A model generated the notes under the pieces. The model did not search any database, was not told the origin of the DNA, and saw only the letters and a list, made by a program, of their open reading frames with translations. This document shows, in pieces, positions 17,225 to 25,947 of a stretch of DNA of 64,000 nt. Origin of the DNA: Terriglobales bacterium (GTDB lineage: Bacteria > Acidobacteriota > Terriglobia > Terriglobales > Acidobacteriaceae); NCBI GenBank assembly GCA_035764005.1, contig DASTZZ010000019.1:144915-208914 (forward strand), written 5' to 3'. The translations under genes were made by a program, and so were the position numbers. Numbering within the stretch: the first letter of the stretch is position 1; each line of letters begins with the position of its first letter.

Positions 17225-19798
17225 ATGCTGGCGGATTTGCGCGACGCACTACGGCAGTTGCGGAAGGCTCCTGGGTTTACCACGACGGCTCTGATCACAC
17301 TCGCGCTGGGAATTGGCGCGACGACGGCGATCTTTACGCTGGTGCACCAGGTGATGTTGAAGTCGCTGCCGGTCACCAATCCCAGTGAGTTGTGGAAGAT
17401 CGGGGACAAAGATCGCTGCTGCAACTGGGGCGGCTATACCCAAGGCGACGAGGGCGACTTTGCCTTGTTCTCGTATGAGGCGTACCAGCATTTCCGCGCC
17501 CACACGCCGGAGTTCGTCGATCTAGCAGCACTGCAGGCTGGTAACGCGCCGCTCGGTGTCCGCAGAGTGGGAGCGCAGGGGCCGGTGGACACGCGCAATG
17601 GCCAGTTTGTCTCGGGCAATTTCTTCCGCACGTTGGGCATACAGCCGTGGATTGGCCGTATGTTCACCGACGAGGACGACAAAGAAGGCGCTCCGCCCGT
17701 CGCGGTGATGAGCTACCGCATATGGCACGACAAGTACGGATCTGATGCTTCGGTCATCGGCGCCGGTTACCAAATAAACGGGCATCCGTTCACGGTTATT
17801 GGCGTAGCTCCGCCGGGATTTTTTGGGGCGAAGCTGGCCGGATGGGGCATGCCGGACATCTGGCTCCCGTTGACGACCGAGATCTTGCTCGACGGAGACG
17901 ATGGGCAGAAGCCTCGGCTGAAAACGCCGCAAGCGAACTTCCTGGACTTGCTCGGAAGAGTGCGTCCGGGCGTGAATCCCAAATCGCTCGAGTCCGAGCT
18001 CAGGGTGGAATTCCATAACTGGCTCGGCAGCCACGTTCCCGATATGGAACCAGGCGAGAAGGCCCTCTGGGAGCAGCAGACGCTGCATCTGGTGCCCGGC
18101 GGCGCTGGAGTAACCGATCTACGGGATCAGTATCAGGACGGACTGAAGCTGCTTCTGATTGCTGCGGGATGTGTGCTGCTTGTCGCGTGCGGGAATTTGG
18201 CGAACCTGATGCTGGCGCGTGGATTGAAGGACCGCGCGCAAACCTCGATTCGGGTTGCCCTGGGCGCGTCGCGAACGCGAGTTATCCGCAAGTCGTTGGT
18301 CGAATGCGTAATGCTTGCGGCGGTCGGCGGAGCGCTGGGAATCGGGGTAGCGTATGCAGGAACAAAGTTGATGCTGCACCTGGCGTTTGCGAACGGCGGC
18401 CGCGAAAACTTCGTGCCCATCAGCGCGAGTCCATCCCTGCCTGTCCTGCTGTTCACGCTGGGCGTTGCCGTCCTCACCGGAATCATCTTCGGAATTGCTC
18501 CGGCATGGGTGACTTCGCATGCTGATCCAGTTGAGGCACTTCGCGGGGCACAGCGTTCGGTTGGCGGCAGCGGCTCGTGGGCGCAGAAGTCGCTCGTCAT
18601 CGCGCAAGGAGCGCTCTCGGTGGTGCTGCTTTCTGCCGCGGCGCTGCTGGGCCAGAGTCTGCGCAACCTGGAGCACCAGAATTTTGGATTCGAGACGCAA
18701 GGCCGGTATATCGCATGGATCGATCCCGGTCTGGGAAATTACAAAGGCGAGCAGATGGAGCCGCTGTATCGGCAAATCAACGATCGCTTGCGCTCTGTTC
18801 CCGGTGTGCGGATGGTGACCGAGGTGCTCTATGCGCCAATGTCGGGCGATAGCTGGAATAACGGCGTACGCATAGAGGGCCGTCCTGAGCCGCCGCCCAA
18901 AGAAGATACCGGCTCGGGATTTGCGCGAGTGATGCCGGATTTCTTCGATACTGTGGGAGCCAAAATTGTCTTGGGGCGTCCGATCACGGAAGAGGATACT
19001 GCGTCGACTCGGAACGTAGCCGTGATCAACGAGTCTTTTGCTAAGAAATTTTTCAAAGGCCAGAACCCAATCGGACAGCATTTCGGGCCAGGCAAGATCA
19101 AGTATTCGGCAATGTACGAAATCGTTGGTGTCGTGAAGGACATACGCTGGATGACCTGGGGCATGAAAGAACCGGTACGGCCAATGTACCTGGTTGCGGA
19201 GGCCCAATTTGGGAAATGGGACGATCCTGCCTACGAGAGTGGCGAACTCGGGTCACACTTCTTGAACAACATCGTGATTTGGGCGCCGGGAGATCCGCCG
19301 GGCATGGAAGACCGCGTGCGCAAGGCGCTGGCGAGCATAGATCCCAATTTGGTTCTGTATGGCGTCGATCCTTATCAGCAGGTTGTGAATGGCCAGTTCC
19401 AGCAGGAGAAAATGATCGCGACTCTGACCTCGCTCTTCGGTGTGCTGGGTCTGATTCTCGCTTCGGTCGGACTGTACGGTGTGTTGGCGTACATGGTGGA
19501 ACAGCGCACCAGCGAGATTGGCCTTCGCATGGCTTTGGGTGCGGATCGCGCGAAGGTCACAACAATGGTGCTCCGCGGCGCATTCATGCAGATCGGTATC
19601 GGGCTGGCGATTGGCATCCCTGCGGCGATTGGAGCTGGAAGATTGATGACGGCTCAGTTGTACGGTGTTAAGCCTTGGGATCCAATCATGCTTGCCCTGG
19701 CAATAGTCGTACTCGGCCTGGCCGCACTTCTGGCATCGGCGATACCGGCGCGGCGAGCGGCAGGGGTTGAGCCGATGGTGGCACTGCGGAACGCTTGA
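17225..19798 (+). CDS. ABC transporter permease, acidobacterial duplicated orphan permease type (second copy)
   Basis: 857 residues from ATG 17225 with an excellent CGAGGAGG ribosome site. Same duplicated MacB-PCD/FtsX architecture as the gene at 13884: 'LRDALRQLRKAPGFTTTAL' and 'LALGIGATTAIFTLVHQVML' at the start, FtsX helices at 'LLLIAAGCVLLVACGNLANL', a second PCD, and a C-terminal 'PARRAAGVEPMVALRNA'. The first PCD carries an acidic and Cys-containing insert ('KDRCCNWGGYTQGDEGDF') not seen in the first copy, suggesting a different periplasmic ligand. No cognate ATPase lies nearby. The two copies are clearly homologous but well diverged, so they are not a recent duplication. Confidence 0.9.
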   Translation: MLADLRDALRQLRKAPGFTTTALITLALGIGATTAIFTLVHQVMLKSLPVTNPSELWKIGDKDRCCNWGGYTQGDEGDFALFSYEAYQHFRAHTPEFVDLAALQAGNAPLGVRRVGAQGPVDTRNGQFVSGNFFRTLGIQPWIGRMFTDEDDKEGAPPVAVMSYRIWHDKYGSDASVIGAGYQINGHPFTVIGVAPPGFFGAKLAGWGMPDIWLPLTTEILLDGDDGQKPRLKTPQANFLDLLGRVRPGVNPKSLESELRVEFHNWLGSHVPDMEPGEKALWEQQTLHLVPGGAGVTDLRDQYQDGLKLLLIAAGCVLLVACGNLANLMLARGLKDRAQTSIRVALGASRTRVIRKSLVECVMLAAVGGALGIGVAYAGTKLMLHLAFANGGRENFVPISASPSLPVLLFTLGVAVLTGIIFGIAPAWVTSHADPVEALRGAQRSVGGSGSWAQKSLVIAQGALSVVLLSAAALLGQSLRNLEHQNFGFETQGRYIAWIDPGLGNYKGEQMEPLYRQINDRLRSVPGVRMVTEVLYAPMSGDSWNNGVRIEGRPEPPPKEDTGSGFARVMPDFFDTVGAKIVLGRPITEEDTASTRNVAVINESFAKKFFKGQNPIGQHFGPGKIKYSAMYEIVGVVKDIRWMTWGMKEPVRPMYLVAEAQFGKWDDPAYESGELGSHFLNNIVIWAPGDPPGMEDRVRKALASIDPNLVLYGVDPYQQVVNGQFQQEKMIATLTSLFGVLGLILASVGLYGVLAYMVEQRTSEIGLRMALGADRAKVTTMVLRGAFMQIGIGLAIGIPAAIGAGRLMTAQLYGVKPWDPIMLALAIVVLGLAALLASAIPARRAAGVEPMVALRNA

Positions 19799-19837
19799 TC
19801 GCGCGTTCGGGCGGTATACCGGTGTTAGACTCTGCAC

Positions 19838-20095
19838 ATGAAGCCGCGAAAATGGCCGGAAGGCTTTCTGTTCATTAAAACGGAGCTCGAATTGGGTTCT
19901 ACATTCGCCAAAGCGGCTCTGGGTTCAAAAACGCGCGTGCGAATCATACGCAATACCGCCAACGCGCGGGCAGCTTACGACTCCGCCAGCAAACATGTGG
20001 GTCAGTTGTCACTTAGCAGTGAAAACTCGGGAATTCTGGGAGGCTTGTTCATCCGGCTCCGGCTGCAGCTTCTGCGTCTGGGTGAGTCGGTATAG
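19838..20095 (+). CDS. Small hypothetical protein (acidobacterial type)
   Basis: 85 residues. 'FIKTELELGSTFAKAAL' followed by 'IIRNTANARAAYDSASKHV' resembles a recurring family of short helical proteins in Acidobacteriota (E-x-ELG-xTFA...NARKAYD). No signal peptide or membrane helix. Function unknown. The start codon is 40 nt after the permease stop, so it may be read from the same transcript. Supported mainly by this remembered resemblance. Confidence 0.5.
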   Translation: MKPRKWPEGFLFIKTELELGSTFAKAALGSKTRVRIIRNTANARAAYDSASKHVGQLSLSSENSGILGGLFIRLRLQLLRLGESV

Positions 20096-20269
20096 TAACG
20101 ACCTGCTTCCTTCTCTAGGTTCGCATTGCTATCACGTTCTGATCGGTTGCGCACAGAGAGTTATCTCCTCTGAATTCAGCTGTCACCTAGACTACAACTC
20201 TGGATTTCAGCTCTGCAGGCGCATCTTTACATGGGTGATTTCTGAGGCACGAGTGCGCTCCAATTTAGA

Positions 20270-21019
20270 GTGCACGAAGAGTCCAATCATCGTGACAACC
20301 TTATCCTCGCGGCCTTGCCGGCGGAGGAGCGTCAACGTCTGCAGCCGTTTCTCGAAACGGTTCAGCTCGACGTCAAAGCCAACCTCATTGAGCCTGGCGA
20401 ACCGATTCGGAACGTGTACTTTCCCATCGACATGGTTACTTCCACTCTGCAGGAACTTCGCGACGGTTCCAGCGTGGAGGTTGGGCTGATGGGCGTGGAA
20501 GGCGTCGTAGGAATTCAATTCTGGCTGCAACAGGAAACCACGACTACGCGCACTATCGTGCAGGTCGCGGGAACCGCTTGGCAGATGAGCTCGCATATGT
20601 TCAAACGAGAAGTCATGGACAAGCCTTCGCCGCTGAATAAGCTGGTCGCCTCGTATGTCCATGCGTTTCTTTCGATGACCGGGCAGACGGCGGCATGCAA
20701 TCGCATGCACGAGGTGAGCACGCGGCTGGCGCGCTGGTTGAGTCTCGTGTATGACCGTGTTCAGCGCGACGAGTTCGCGATGAGACAGGAGTTTCTGGCC
20801 GCGATGCTCGGCGTACACAGGCCGGCGGTGACGATTGCCGCAAAAACTCTGCAGAACGCTGGACTAATCAGCTACCGGCGTGGATACATCACCATCAGTG
20901 ATCCCGTCGCGCTGCGAGAAAGTGCCTGCGAGTGTTACGCGATTATTGAGGCGCAATTTGACCAGATGTTCGGTCGGGAGTGGCGTGAAAGCACGCAGAC
21001 GAGCGGAGTGACGGCGTAG
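20270..21019 (+). CDS. Crp/Fnr-family transcriptional regulator
   Basis: 249 residues with a GTG start. The N-terminal cyclic-nucleotide-binding-like beta barrel has 'LIEPGEPIRNVYFPIDMVTS' and 'VEVGLMGVEGVVGIQFWL'. The Arg of the PRBxR cAMP-binding cassette is not evident, so cAMP sensing is unlikely. A long dimerisation helix follows, then a C-terminal winged helix: 'FAMRQEFLAAMLGVHRPAVT' is the HTH_Crp recognition region and 'LQNAGLISYRRGYITISD' the wing. No Fnr cysteine cluster is present. The ligand and targets are unknown. This branch is abundant in Acidobacteriota. Confidence 0.88.
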   Translation: MHEESNHRDNLILAALPAEERQRLQPFLETVQLDVKANLIEPGEPIRNVYFPIDMVTSTLQELRDGSSVEVGLMGVEGVVGIQFWLQQETTTTRTIVQVAGTAWQMSSHMFKREVMDKPSPLNKLVASYVHAFLSMTGQTAACNRMHEVSTRLARWLSLVYDRVQRDEFAMRQEFLAAMLGVHRPAVTIAAKTLQNAGLISYRRGYITISDPVALRESACECYAIIEAQFDQMFGREWRESTQTSGVTA

Positions 21020-21368
21020 CATGGCCGAATGCTCCTGCAATTCGTGTGATGCACGACGCAGGCTCTTCACTTTCTCCTTCACTTTCTGAATGCGGCCCTT
21101 GATATCGATCACTCGTCGCCTCGGCTGCGGAACAGCTTCAGGTTGCTCCGTGCAAAATTCGTGCTCGCGCCACATTCGAGACAGGTAACGGATGCGCCAG
21201 CGCGTCGGAAGGGAACAGATCGGCGAACGGAACACCGTTGCTAACGCAATCGGAAAGGCGGTGTTGATATCCGCATCTTGGACACTCAAAGCCGCAGTAG
21301 TCGAGATTCTGGCTGGTTAAAGATGGCCGAAGTTCGTTCCTGAAAGGCTGGTGATGGGCGCGATGCAT
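21020..21368 (-). pseudogene. Possible frameshifted zinc-ribbon/coiled-coil hypothetical
   Basis: On the minus strand one frame (start near 21368) reads 'DYCGFECPRCGYQHRLSDC' then 'PFADLFPSDAL'. The continuation expected for a small acidobacterial family ('MWREHEFCTEQPEAV' followed by a Lys/Arg-rich coiled coil 'IKGRIQKVKEKVKSLRR') is in another frame from about 21200 downward. This fits a single gene broken by a frameshift. Its coiled-coil end would overlap the 3' end of the Crp/Fnr gene. The family resemblance is from memory and uncertain. Confidence 0.4.
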
Positions 21369-21580
21369 GGATTTACATCAACACTAATGGCCCAACAGCA
21401 CTCAAGTCGGTACGCTGCCGTACCTTGGGAAAAAACGAATACTGAAAAGCCTTTGGGCGCGAATCTTGCCGGAAAACGCCTATGACCTGCAACCTTGGGT
21501 GCTCAGCTCCGGACAGATTCATGGCGAGACCTGCGACAGGGCGCGTGGGCTGAAGAAGCAAGCTCTGTGAAATCGAGGTT
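21020..21580. other. Gene-poor gap between the Crp/Fnr and channel-like genes
   Basis: 561 nt. Apart from the possible broken gene on the minus strand (21020-21368), I see no coding or RNA feature in 21369-21580. Confidence 0.4.
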
Positions 21581-22510
21581 CTAAGCCACTCGCGAGTCGC
21601 GATCTTTGATGGGCCTGGGCTCGTATTCCACAACATCCCGCAACTGATCCCTTGCGTAAGCTCTCAACACCGCAGGAATGTCATCGCTAGGCATGCGCAG
21701 ATACACCATGGCGAGCAACTCCAGATAATCAATGATTGCGCCGGACAGCATGGTCCCGGTAATGCGCACTGAGGCATCATGCGAGTGCGTTGCCCTCTCA
21801 CCGATTCCCCGTATGTATTCCAAAATTCCCGGGAGCGCAGTCTCGTTTTCTCCACCATGGAAGTAATAGCTGACGGGGAATTGCGACATGCTGTTGCGTA
21901 ATGTCGTTACTTCTTCGGTGATCGCCAGCAACAACGCAGAAAGTTCGGAACACGGAAAATCGAACACAGATACTGCAGCCCGCTCCTCCGCCGCGTGCAG
22001 TAGTGTCGAACGATGCGCCAGCGAGCGCCGCTGCTCCAAAACGGGATAGACAGAGAGAAGCCAGGAGACGGCTGCCGTAAGCAGTCCGAATCCGATCACC
22101 GCTTGAGCACCCATGAGCAGGCGCATGAGCTTGGAGTTCGAGTTGTAGTCTCCAGCAATTGTGATCAGCGCTCCGAGAGAGACATTGAACGCATCGAAAA
22201 ATGTTTTTGGCCGGGAGGGATCCATTCCAGGAACCGCTGCGAAAACATCCAGATTCGCCCAATAGATCAGCGCGAATCCGAAAATGATGAGCAGAGCCCA
22301 CGTGGAAACGATTGCCAGAAAAATGATTGGTCCACCAAGCGTGATCATGTCCCCGCGACGTTTCGCAACCGCGCGAACTCCCCTCCAGATCCATCGCGAT
22401 AAGCGGTCGCTCAGCGCTCCACGTCCCGCGGGATGAAACAGCGTGTGGAAAACGTCATGGCACGACGTTCCGATCAGAAGTATGCCGGCGATAATTCCGA
22501 GAATGTGCAT
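21581..22510 (-). CDS. Ion-channel-like membrane protein (two-TM potassium channel family, degenerate filter)
   Basis: 309 residues. N-terminal helix (ILGIIAGILLIGTSCHDVFH), a second helix (IIFLAIVSTWALLIIFGFAL), a pore-like segment 'FNVSLGALITIAGDYNSNSK' and a third helix (LMGAQAVIGFGLLTAAVSWL), then about 150 cytoplasmic residues rich in helix. The pore-loop segment occupies the place of the potassium filter TxGYGD but reads ITIAGDY, so selectivity is doubtful. Homologues are usually labelled potassium channel family protein. The cytoplasmic part is not a recognised RCK domain. Stands alone on the minus strand. Confidence 0.7.
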   Translation of the reverse strand: MHILGIIAGILLIGTSCHDVFHTLFHPAGRGALSDRLSRWIWRGVRAVAKRRGDMITLGGPIIFLAIVSTWALLIIFGFALIYWANLDVFAAVPGMDPSRPKTFFDAFNVSLGALITIAGDYNSNSKLMRLLMGAQAVIGFGLLTAAVSWLLSVYPVLEQRRSLAHRSTLLHAAEERAAVSVFDFPCSELSALLLAITEEVTTLRNSMSQFPVSYYFHGGENETALPGILEYIRGIGERATHSHDASVRITGTMLSGAIIDYLELLAMVYLRMPSDDIPAVLRAYARDQLRDVVEYEPRPIKDRDSRVA

Positions 22511-22591
22511 CTCTCTTCTGCAAAGTGAACTTGGCGCACGAATTGAGATGTTGAATCAGTGAAAGCTGTTCGCCGCCCTGCGCCTCGAAAA

Positions 22592-22721
22592 AGTCAGTAC
22601 CGTCCGCGGTAGCGGATGGGTTCATCCGAGTCCTATAGCATTTTTCTCGGAGAATTTCACAGTTGCGGTATCGGGTCCACCGAGAAAAGCACCCATTCGC
22701 TACCCGCGAACGGTACTGACT
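22592..22721. repeat. Inverted-repeat element (REP/MITE-like family A)
   Basis: Two arms of about 29-30 bp (22592-22620 and 22692-22721) are near-perfect inverted copies, built around AGTCAGTACCG and CGGTACTGACT. The 71-nt interior contains its own CTCGG/CCGAG hairpin. Related arms occur at 53418-53493. It lies between purN and the channel-like gene. Confidence 0.7.
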
Positions 22722-22739
22722 AATCTCAGAACGGCTGGC

Positions 22740-23342
22740 TTATTTCTTCACGTATCTACGTCCACGAATCTCATATTCGCCACTCAGTACCATGCAGATG
22801 GCTTGGCTGTAAGCGATGTGCTCTTGCTCGAGAATCCGTGCGGAGAGTGAGTGTTCGTCGTCATCAGGAAGGACGGGAACGGAACGCTGCAGAATGATGA
22901 CGCCATGATCGAGGTTCTCGTCTACAAAATGAACCGTACAACCGCTCACCTGGACTCCATATTCCAGCGCCTGTCTTTGCGCATCCAGGCCCGGAAATGC
23001 GGGAAGAAGAGAGGGGTGGATGTTTAAAACCCGATTCGGGAACGCCTCCAGAAAAGTCGGCGAGACGAGCCGCATGTAACCCGCCAGGCAGACGAGATCG
23101 ACGCTATGCTCGCGCAGACAAGCTACGATAGCGGCGTCGTGCTCTGCGCGTGATAGACCCTTACTCTGAATTACGTGCGCATTCAGCCCGCGTTTTTCCG
23201 CAGATTCGATACCCGCCACATACGGCTTGTTCGAGATCACAACCCCGATTTCCGTATTGGGAATCCTATCCCTCTCGATGCTGTCCGCAATCGCCAGAAA
23301 GTTGGAGCCGCGTCCGGAGAGAAGGATGCCGAGGCGATTCAT
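22740..23342 (-). CDS. purN: Phosphoribosylglycinamide formyltransferase (GAR transformylase 1)
   Basis: 200 residues, the normal PurN length. 'RLGILLSGRGSNFLAIAD' is the GAR-phosphate binding start. Catalytic Asn and His are in 'VLNIHPSLLPAFPG', and the catalytic Asp in 'HFVDENLDHG'. It transfers a formyl group from 10-formyl-THF to GAR, step 3 of de novo purine synthesis, in the cytoplasm. Same strand as and downstream of purM, but separated from it by 186 nt occupied almost entirely by an inverted-repeat element that ends only 14 nt before the start codon. No strong Shine-Dalgarno sequence is visible. Confidence 0.95.
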   Translation of the reverse strand: MNRLGILLSGRGSNFLAIADSIERDRIPNTEIGVVISNKPYVAGIESAEKRGLNAHVIQSKGLSRAEHDAAIVACLREHSVDLVCLAGYMRLVSPTFLEAFPNRVLNIHPSLLPAFPGLDAQRQALEYGVQVSGCTVHFVDENLDHGVIILQRSVPVLPDDDEHSLSARILEQEHIAYSQAICMVLSGEYEIRGRRYVKK

Positions 23343-23356
23343 GGGAGAAACAAAAA

Positions 23357-23520
23357 GGCGTTTCGGGTTTCAAGTTTCGAGTTTCGGCTAAGCCAGTCCG
23401 CAACATTCTGTGTGGAGACAGCCACAATTTGCTTTTGGAGTTTGTGCATTCAGAATCTATCAGGACGATGCTGCGCGCAACTGGCTTTGCCGAAACGTGA
23501 AATTCGAAACCCGAAACGCC
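23357..23520. mobile_element. 164-bp MITE-like element with 41-bp terminal inverted repeats, ORF-less relative of the S23 element
   Basis: Arms 23357-23397 and 23480-23520 are inverted copies matching at about 36 of 41 positions. They are made of TTTCGGG/TTTCAAG-type heptads and end GCCAGT inward and GGCG outward. The 82-nt interior codes for nothing. The same arm sequence bounds the 58316-58893 element that carries a four-helix-bundle gene. It fills the purM-purN gap: 8 nt after the purM stop and 14 nt before the purN start. Confidence 0.75.
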
Positions 23521-23528
23521 TCTCCTGC

Positions 23529-24584
23529 TTAGGAGTAGACGACCTTGCGATCGCCTTTCACGATGCGACCAATCGTGTATCCCTTCTCATTGACGCGATC
23601 GAGGATCGTCTGCACGCGCTTGAACTTCTTCGCGGGTACTATCAGGATCATGCCGATTCCCATATTGAAAGTTCGGAGCATTTCATCCTGATCGACATTT
23701 CCCAACTTCTGCAGATGAGTAAACACCGGCAGCACCGGCCATGAGCCGAGTTGGATATTGGCAGCCGTTCCCTTTGGCAGAACGCGTGGCAGGTTTTCGG
23801 TGATGCCGCCGCCGGTGATGTGCGCCATGGCATTCACTGCCTCGGCTTCGACCAGACGGCGGACAACCGGCCAGTAACTCTTGTGCGTCCGCATCAATTC
23901 GGTGCCGGCTTTATTCTTAATTTCGCTTACGAAGGTCTCAGGAGTGTAGCGAGCGACCTCGAAGAAAAGCTTGCGAGCGAGCGAATATCCATTGGTATGC
24001 AGGCCGGTCGACGGCAGACCCATAATGACGTCGCCAATCTCAACGCGCTCACCGGTAATGATGCGATCGCGGTCGACAACGCCCACAATGAATCCTGCAA
24101 TGTCGTATTCGCCATCGGCGTAGAAGCCGGGCATCTCAGCCGTCTCGCCACCGATCAGCGCGCAGCCGTTTTGCCGGCACGCATCCGCGAGGCCGGAAAC
24201 AACTTTCTCCGTTACTTCAGGATCGAGCTTTCCGCTGGCGAAGTAGTCGAGGAAGAACAGCGGTGTCGCGCCCTGCACGGCAATGTCGTTTACGCAGTGA
24301 TTCACGAGATCGGCGCCGACCGTCTGATGCAGATTCATCGCGAAAGCAATCTTCAGCTTCGTGCCGACGCCATCCGCGCTCGACACCAAAACGGGATCGC
24401 GATGTTTTGTGCCGAGAGCGAATAGTCCACCAAAGCTGCCGATATCGCTGAGAACGCTGCGCGTGAAGGTCTTCTGGGCGAGGTACTTGATGCGCTGTTT
24501 GGCACGATCAGCTCGGCTGATGTCTACGCCGGCGTCGGAATAGGTTACGCGGCGGCTCTTTTTCTGGGCGGAAGATTGGGCCAA
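23529..24584 (-). CDS. purM: Phosphoribosylformylglycinamidine cyclo-ligase (AIR synthetase)
   Basis: 351 residues, usual length. 'VTYSDAGVDISRADRAKQRI' opens the protein, 'DGVGTKLKIAF' is the conserved ATP/FGAM binding loop, then 'GATPLFFLDYFASGKLD' and 'ALIGGETAEMPGFY', the PurM signatures. 'MAHITGGGITENLPRVLP' is the C-terminal glycine-rich motif. It converts FGAM to AIR with ATP (step 5 of purine synthesis). Upstream on the same strand is lepB (44 nt), downstream purN after an inserted repeat element. Confidence 0.96.
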   Translation of the reverse strand: MAQSSAQKKSRRVTYSDAGVDISRADRAKQRIKYLAQKTFTRSVLSDIGSFGGLFALGTKHRDPVLVSSADGVGTKLKIAFAMNLHQTVGADLVNHCVNDIAVQGATPLFFLDYFASGKLDPEVTEKVVSGLADACRQNGCALIGGETAEMPGFYADGEYDIAGFIVGVVDRDRIITGERVEIGDVIMGLPSTGLHTNGYSLARKLFFEVARYTPETFVSEIKNKAGTELMRTHKSYWPVVRRLVEAEAVNAMAHITGGGITENLPRVLPKGTAANIQLGSWPVLPVFTHLQKLGNVDQDEMLRTFNMGIGMILIVPAKKFKRVQTILDRVNEKGYTIGRIVKGDRKVVYS

Positions 24585-24627
24585 GCAGTCTGGTCCTTCA
24601 GGTGGAATGGCAGGAAGGAAAAGTGTA

Positions 24628-25314
24628 TCACCTGAAGCAGAGCAGCAATCCGGTACGCCGCCACCGTATCTGCGTCACATGGCCAACGGCCGAGGCGTAG
24701 AGGCGGACTTGGTGCAGAAAACTTGGGTCAAGCCATGCGGAACTCGGCGCGTCATAGGACCAGAAAACCACGATGGGTTCTCCGACCACATTCGCGACCG
24801 GCACCGGGCCCCAATAACGGCTGTCCTCGGAATTGTCGCGATTGTCGCCGAGTACGAAGAGGGAGTCCAGCGGCACGCGACGCGGCGGGATGTTCTCCTG
24901 CCAAGACCATCGCCGCGAGGCGCGTACGCGGGCGTAGTCCTCGGGCATGCGCACGCCGTTTACATACAAAATTCCATGCTGGATCTCGACCGTGTCTCCG
25001 GCGGTTGCGATCACGCGCTTCAAATAGACCTCGCTCGGTTCTACCGGGCTGCGGAACGCCACGATCTCGCCGGGCTTAGGAGTACGCCACTGTGGAATGC
25101 GATAGCTCGTGAACGGAATCCGCGGACCATAGAGCAGTTTGAGCAACACAAGATGATCGCCAACCAGCACCGTGCCTTCCATTGAAGGCGTCGGAACCAT
25201 GCCAACCTCCAACACGAACCCGAACAGAACGCACAATGCAAGGCAGCCGAAAATGCCGACGCGCAGCGATCTTCTTCTAAGTACCTGTTCCGACAATCGA
25301 GAGAGCGCGCGCAC
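24628..25314 (-). CDS. lepB: Signal peptidase I
   Basis: 228 residues, GTG start. One N-terminal transmembrane helix (LRVGIFGCLALCVLFGFVLE), then box B 'MVPTPSMEGTVLVGD' with the catalytic Ser, and box D 'VYLKRVIATAGDTVEI' with the catalytic Lys. Box E is 'FVLGDNRDNSEDSRYWGPV'. It cleaves signal peptides of Sec and Tat substrates on the periplasmic face. Encoded immediately upstream of purM on the same strand. The length is typical of Gram-negative short LepB forms. Confidence 0.95.
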   Translation of the reverse strand: MRALSRLSEQVLRRRSLRVGIFGCLALCVLFGFVLEVGMVPTPSMEGTVLVGDHLVLLKLLYGPRIPFTSYRIPQWRTPKPGEIVAFRSPVEPSEVYLKRVIATAGDTVEIQHGILYVNGVRMPEDYARVRASRRWSWQENIPPRRVPLDSLFVLGDNRDNSEDSRYWGPVPVANVVGEPIVVFWSYDAPSSAWLDPSFLHQVRLYASAVGHVTQIRWRRTGLLLCFR

Positions 25315-25487
25315 AAACCTGGCCTGCAGTGGAGTAGCTCAATTCTGAGCTGCTGATCAGGCCAGAAAACATCAGCAATTAACCTTATCCGAGCAGGTTT
25401 GCGGATGACGAAAGGGAAGGTCCCACCGCTCAGGCCGCGGATTTCGTGTATCTTGAACTTCGGACCAGCGATCACTGTCCGAATTGA

Positions 25488-25940
25488 ATGCGCTCCGACG
25501 ATCTGCACAGTCTGAAAGACGACATGACCGCCTTCATCGAAGGGCACGGAATGAAGCGTTTTCCCGGGTACATCGGAGAAGAGCTGCCGACAGTCGTGTG
25601 GAAGGACAACGAGAATGTGGATGCCTGGAAAGATTTTGTCGAACTAGCTAAGGCCGCAGGAGCGACATTCCTCACCATGGATGACATGGTGCTCTCAAAA
25701 GAAGATCTCGATTTCGTGATCGAACGGCTGAAAGACGGCGTGTACAGCGATGACCTCGACGATGCCCGATGGCTGCGAACCTACATCGGCAAGACTGGGT
25801 TCCTGCAGCTGGGCTTTTCCCACCAGGGCACGCTCTTCGTCCACGAGGTTTCCACCGAGTGGTACGACCGCTACCAGCGTGTGCTCGATACCGCCGAGGC
25901 GCTAGGCGGACTCGTCATCGATGAAGATGATGACGAGTAG
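25488..25940 (+). CDS. Hypothetical acidic cytoplasmic protein
   Basis: 150 residues, ATG 25488 (an in-frame ATG at 25524 is possible). I do not recognise a named domain. The opening 'FIEGHGMKRFPGYIGEELPTV' and the later 'LDDARWLRTYIGKTGFLQLG' are well-structured. The C-terminus is very acidic (VIDEDDDE). No signal peptide or membrane helix. It converges with uxaC, the stops being 7 nt apart. Composition and codon use look like real coding sequence, and I recall similar proteins only from Acidobacteriota. Confidence 0.65.
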   Translation: MRSDDLHSLKDDMTAFIEGHGMKRFPGYIGEELPTVVWKDNENVDAWKDFVELAKAAGATFLTMDDMVLSKEDLDFVIERLKDGVYSDDLDDARWLRTYIGKTGFLQLGFSHQGTLFVHEVSTEWYDRYQRVLDTAEALGGLVIDEDDDE

Positions 25941-25947
25941 ACCAACC

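Noticed and set aside
18119..19207. 362-codon open frame antisense to the second orphan permease
   Set aside because: High-GC shadow frame; the + strand permease is clearly the real gene.
23343..23528. CRISPR-like repeat from the TTTCGGG/TTTCAAG heptads
   Set aside because: The units are inverted, irregular and without spacers; better explained as terminal inverted repeats of an element.
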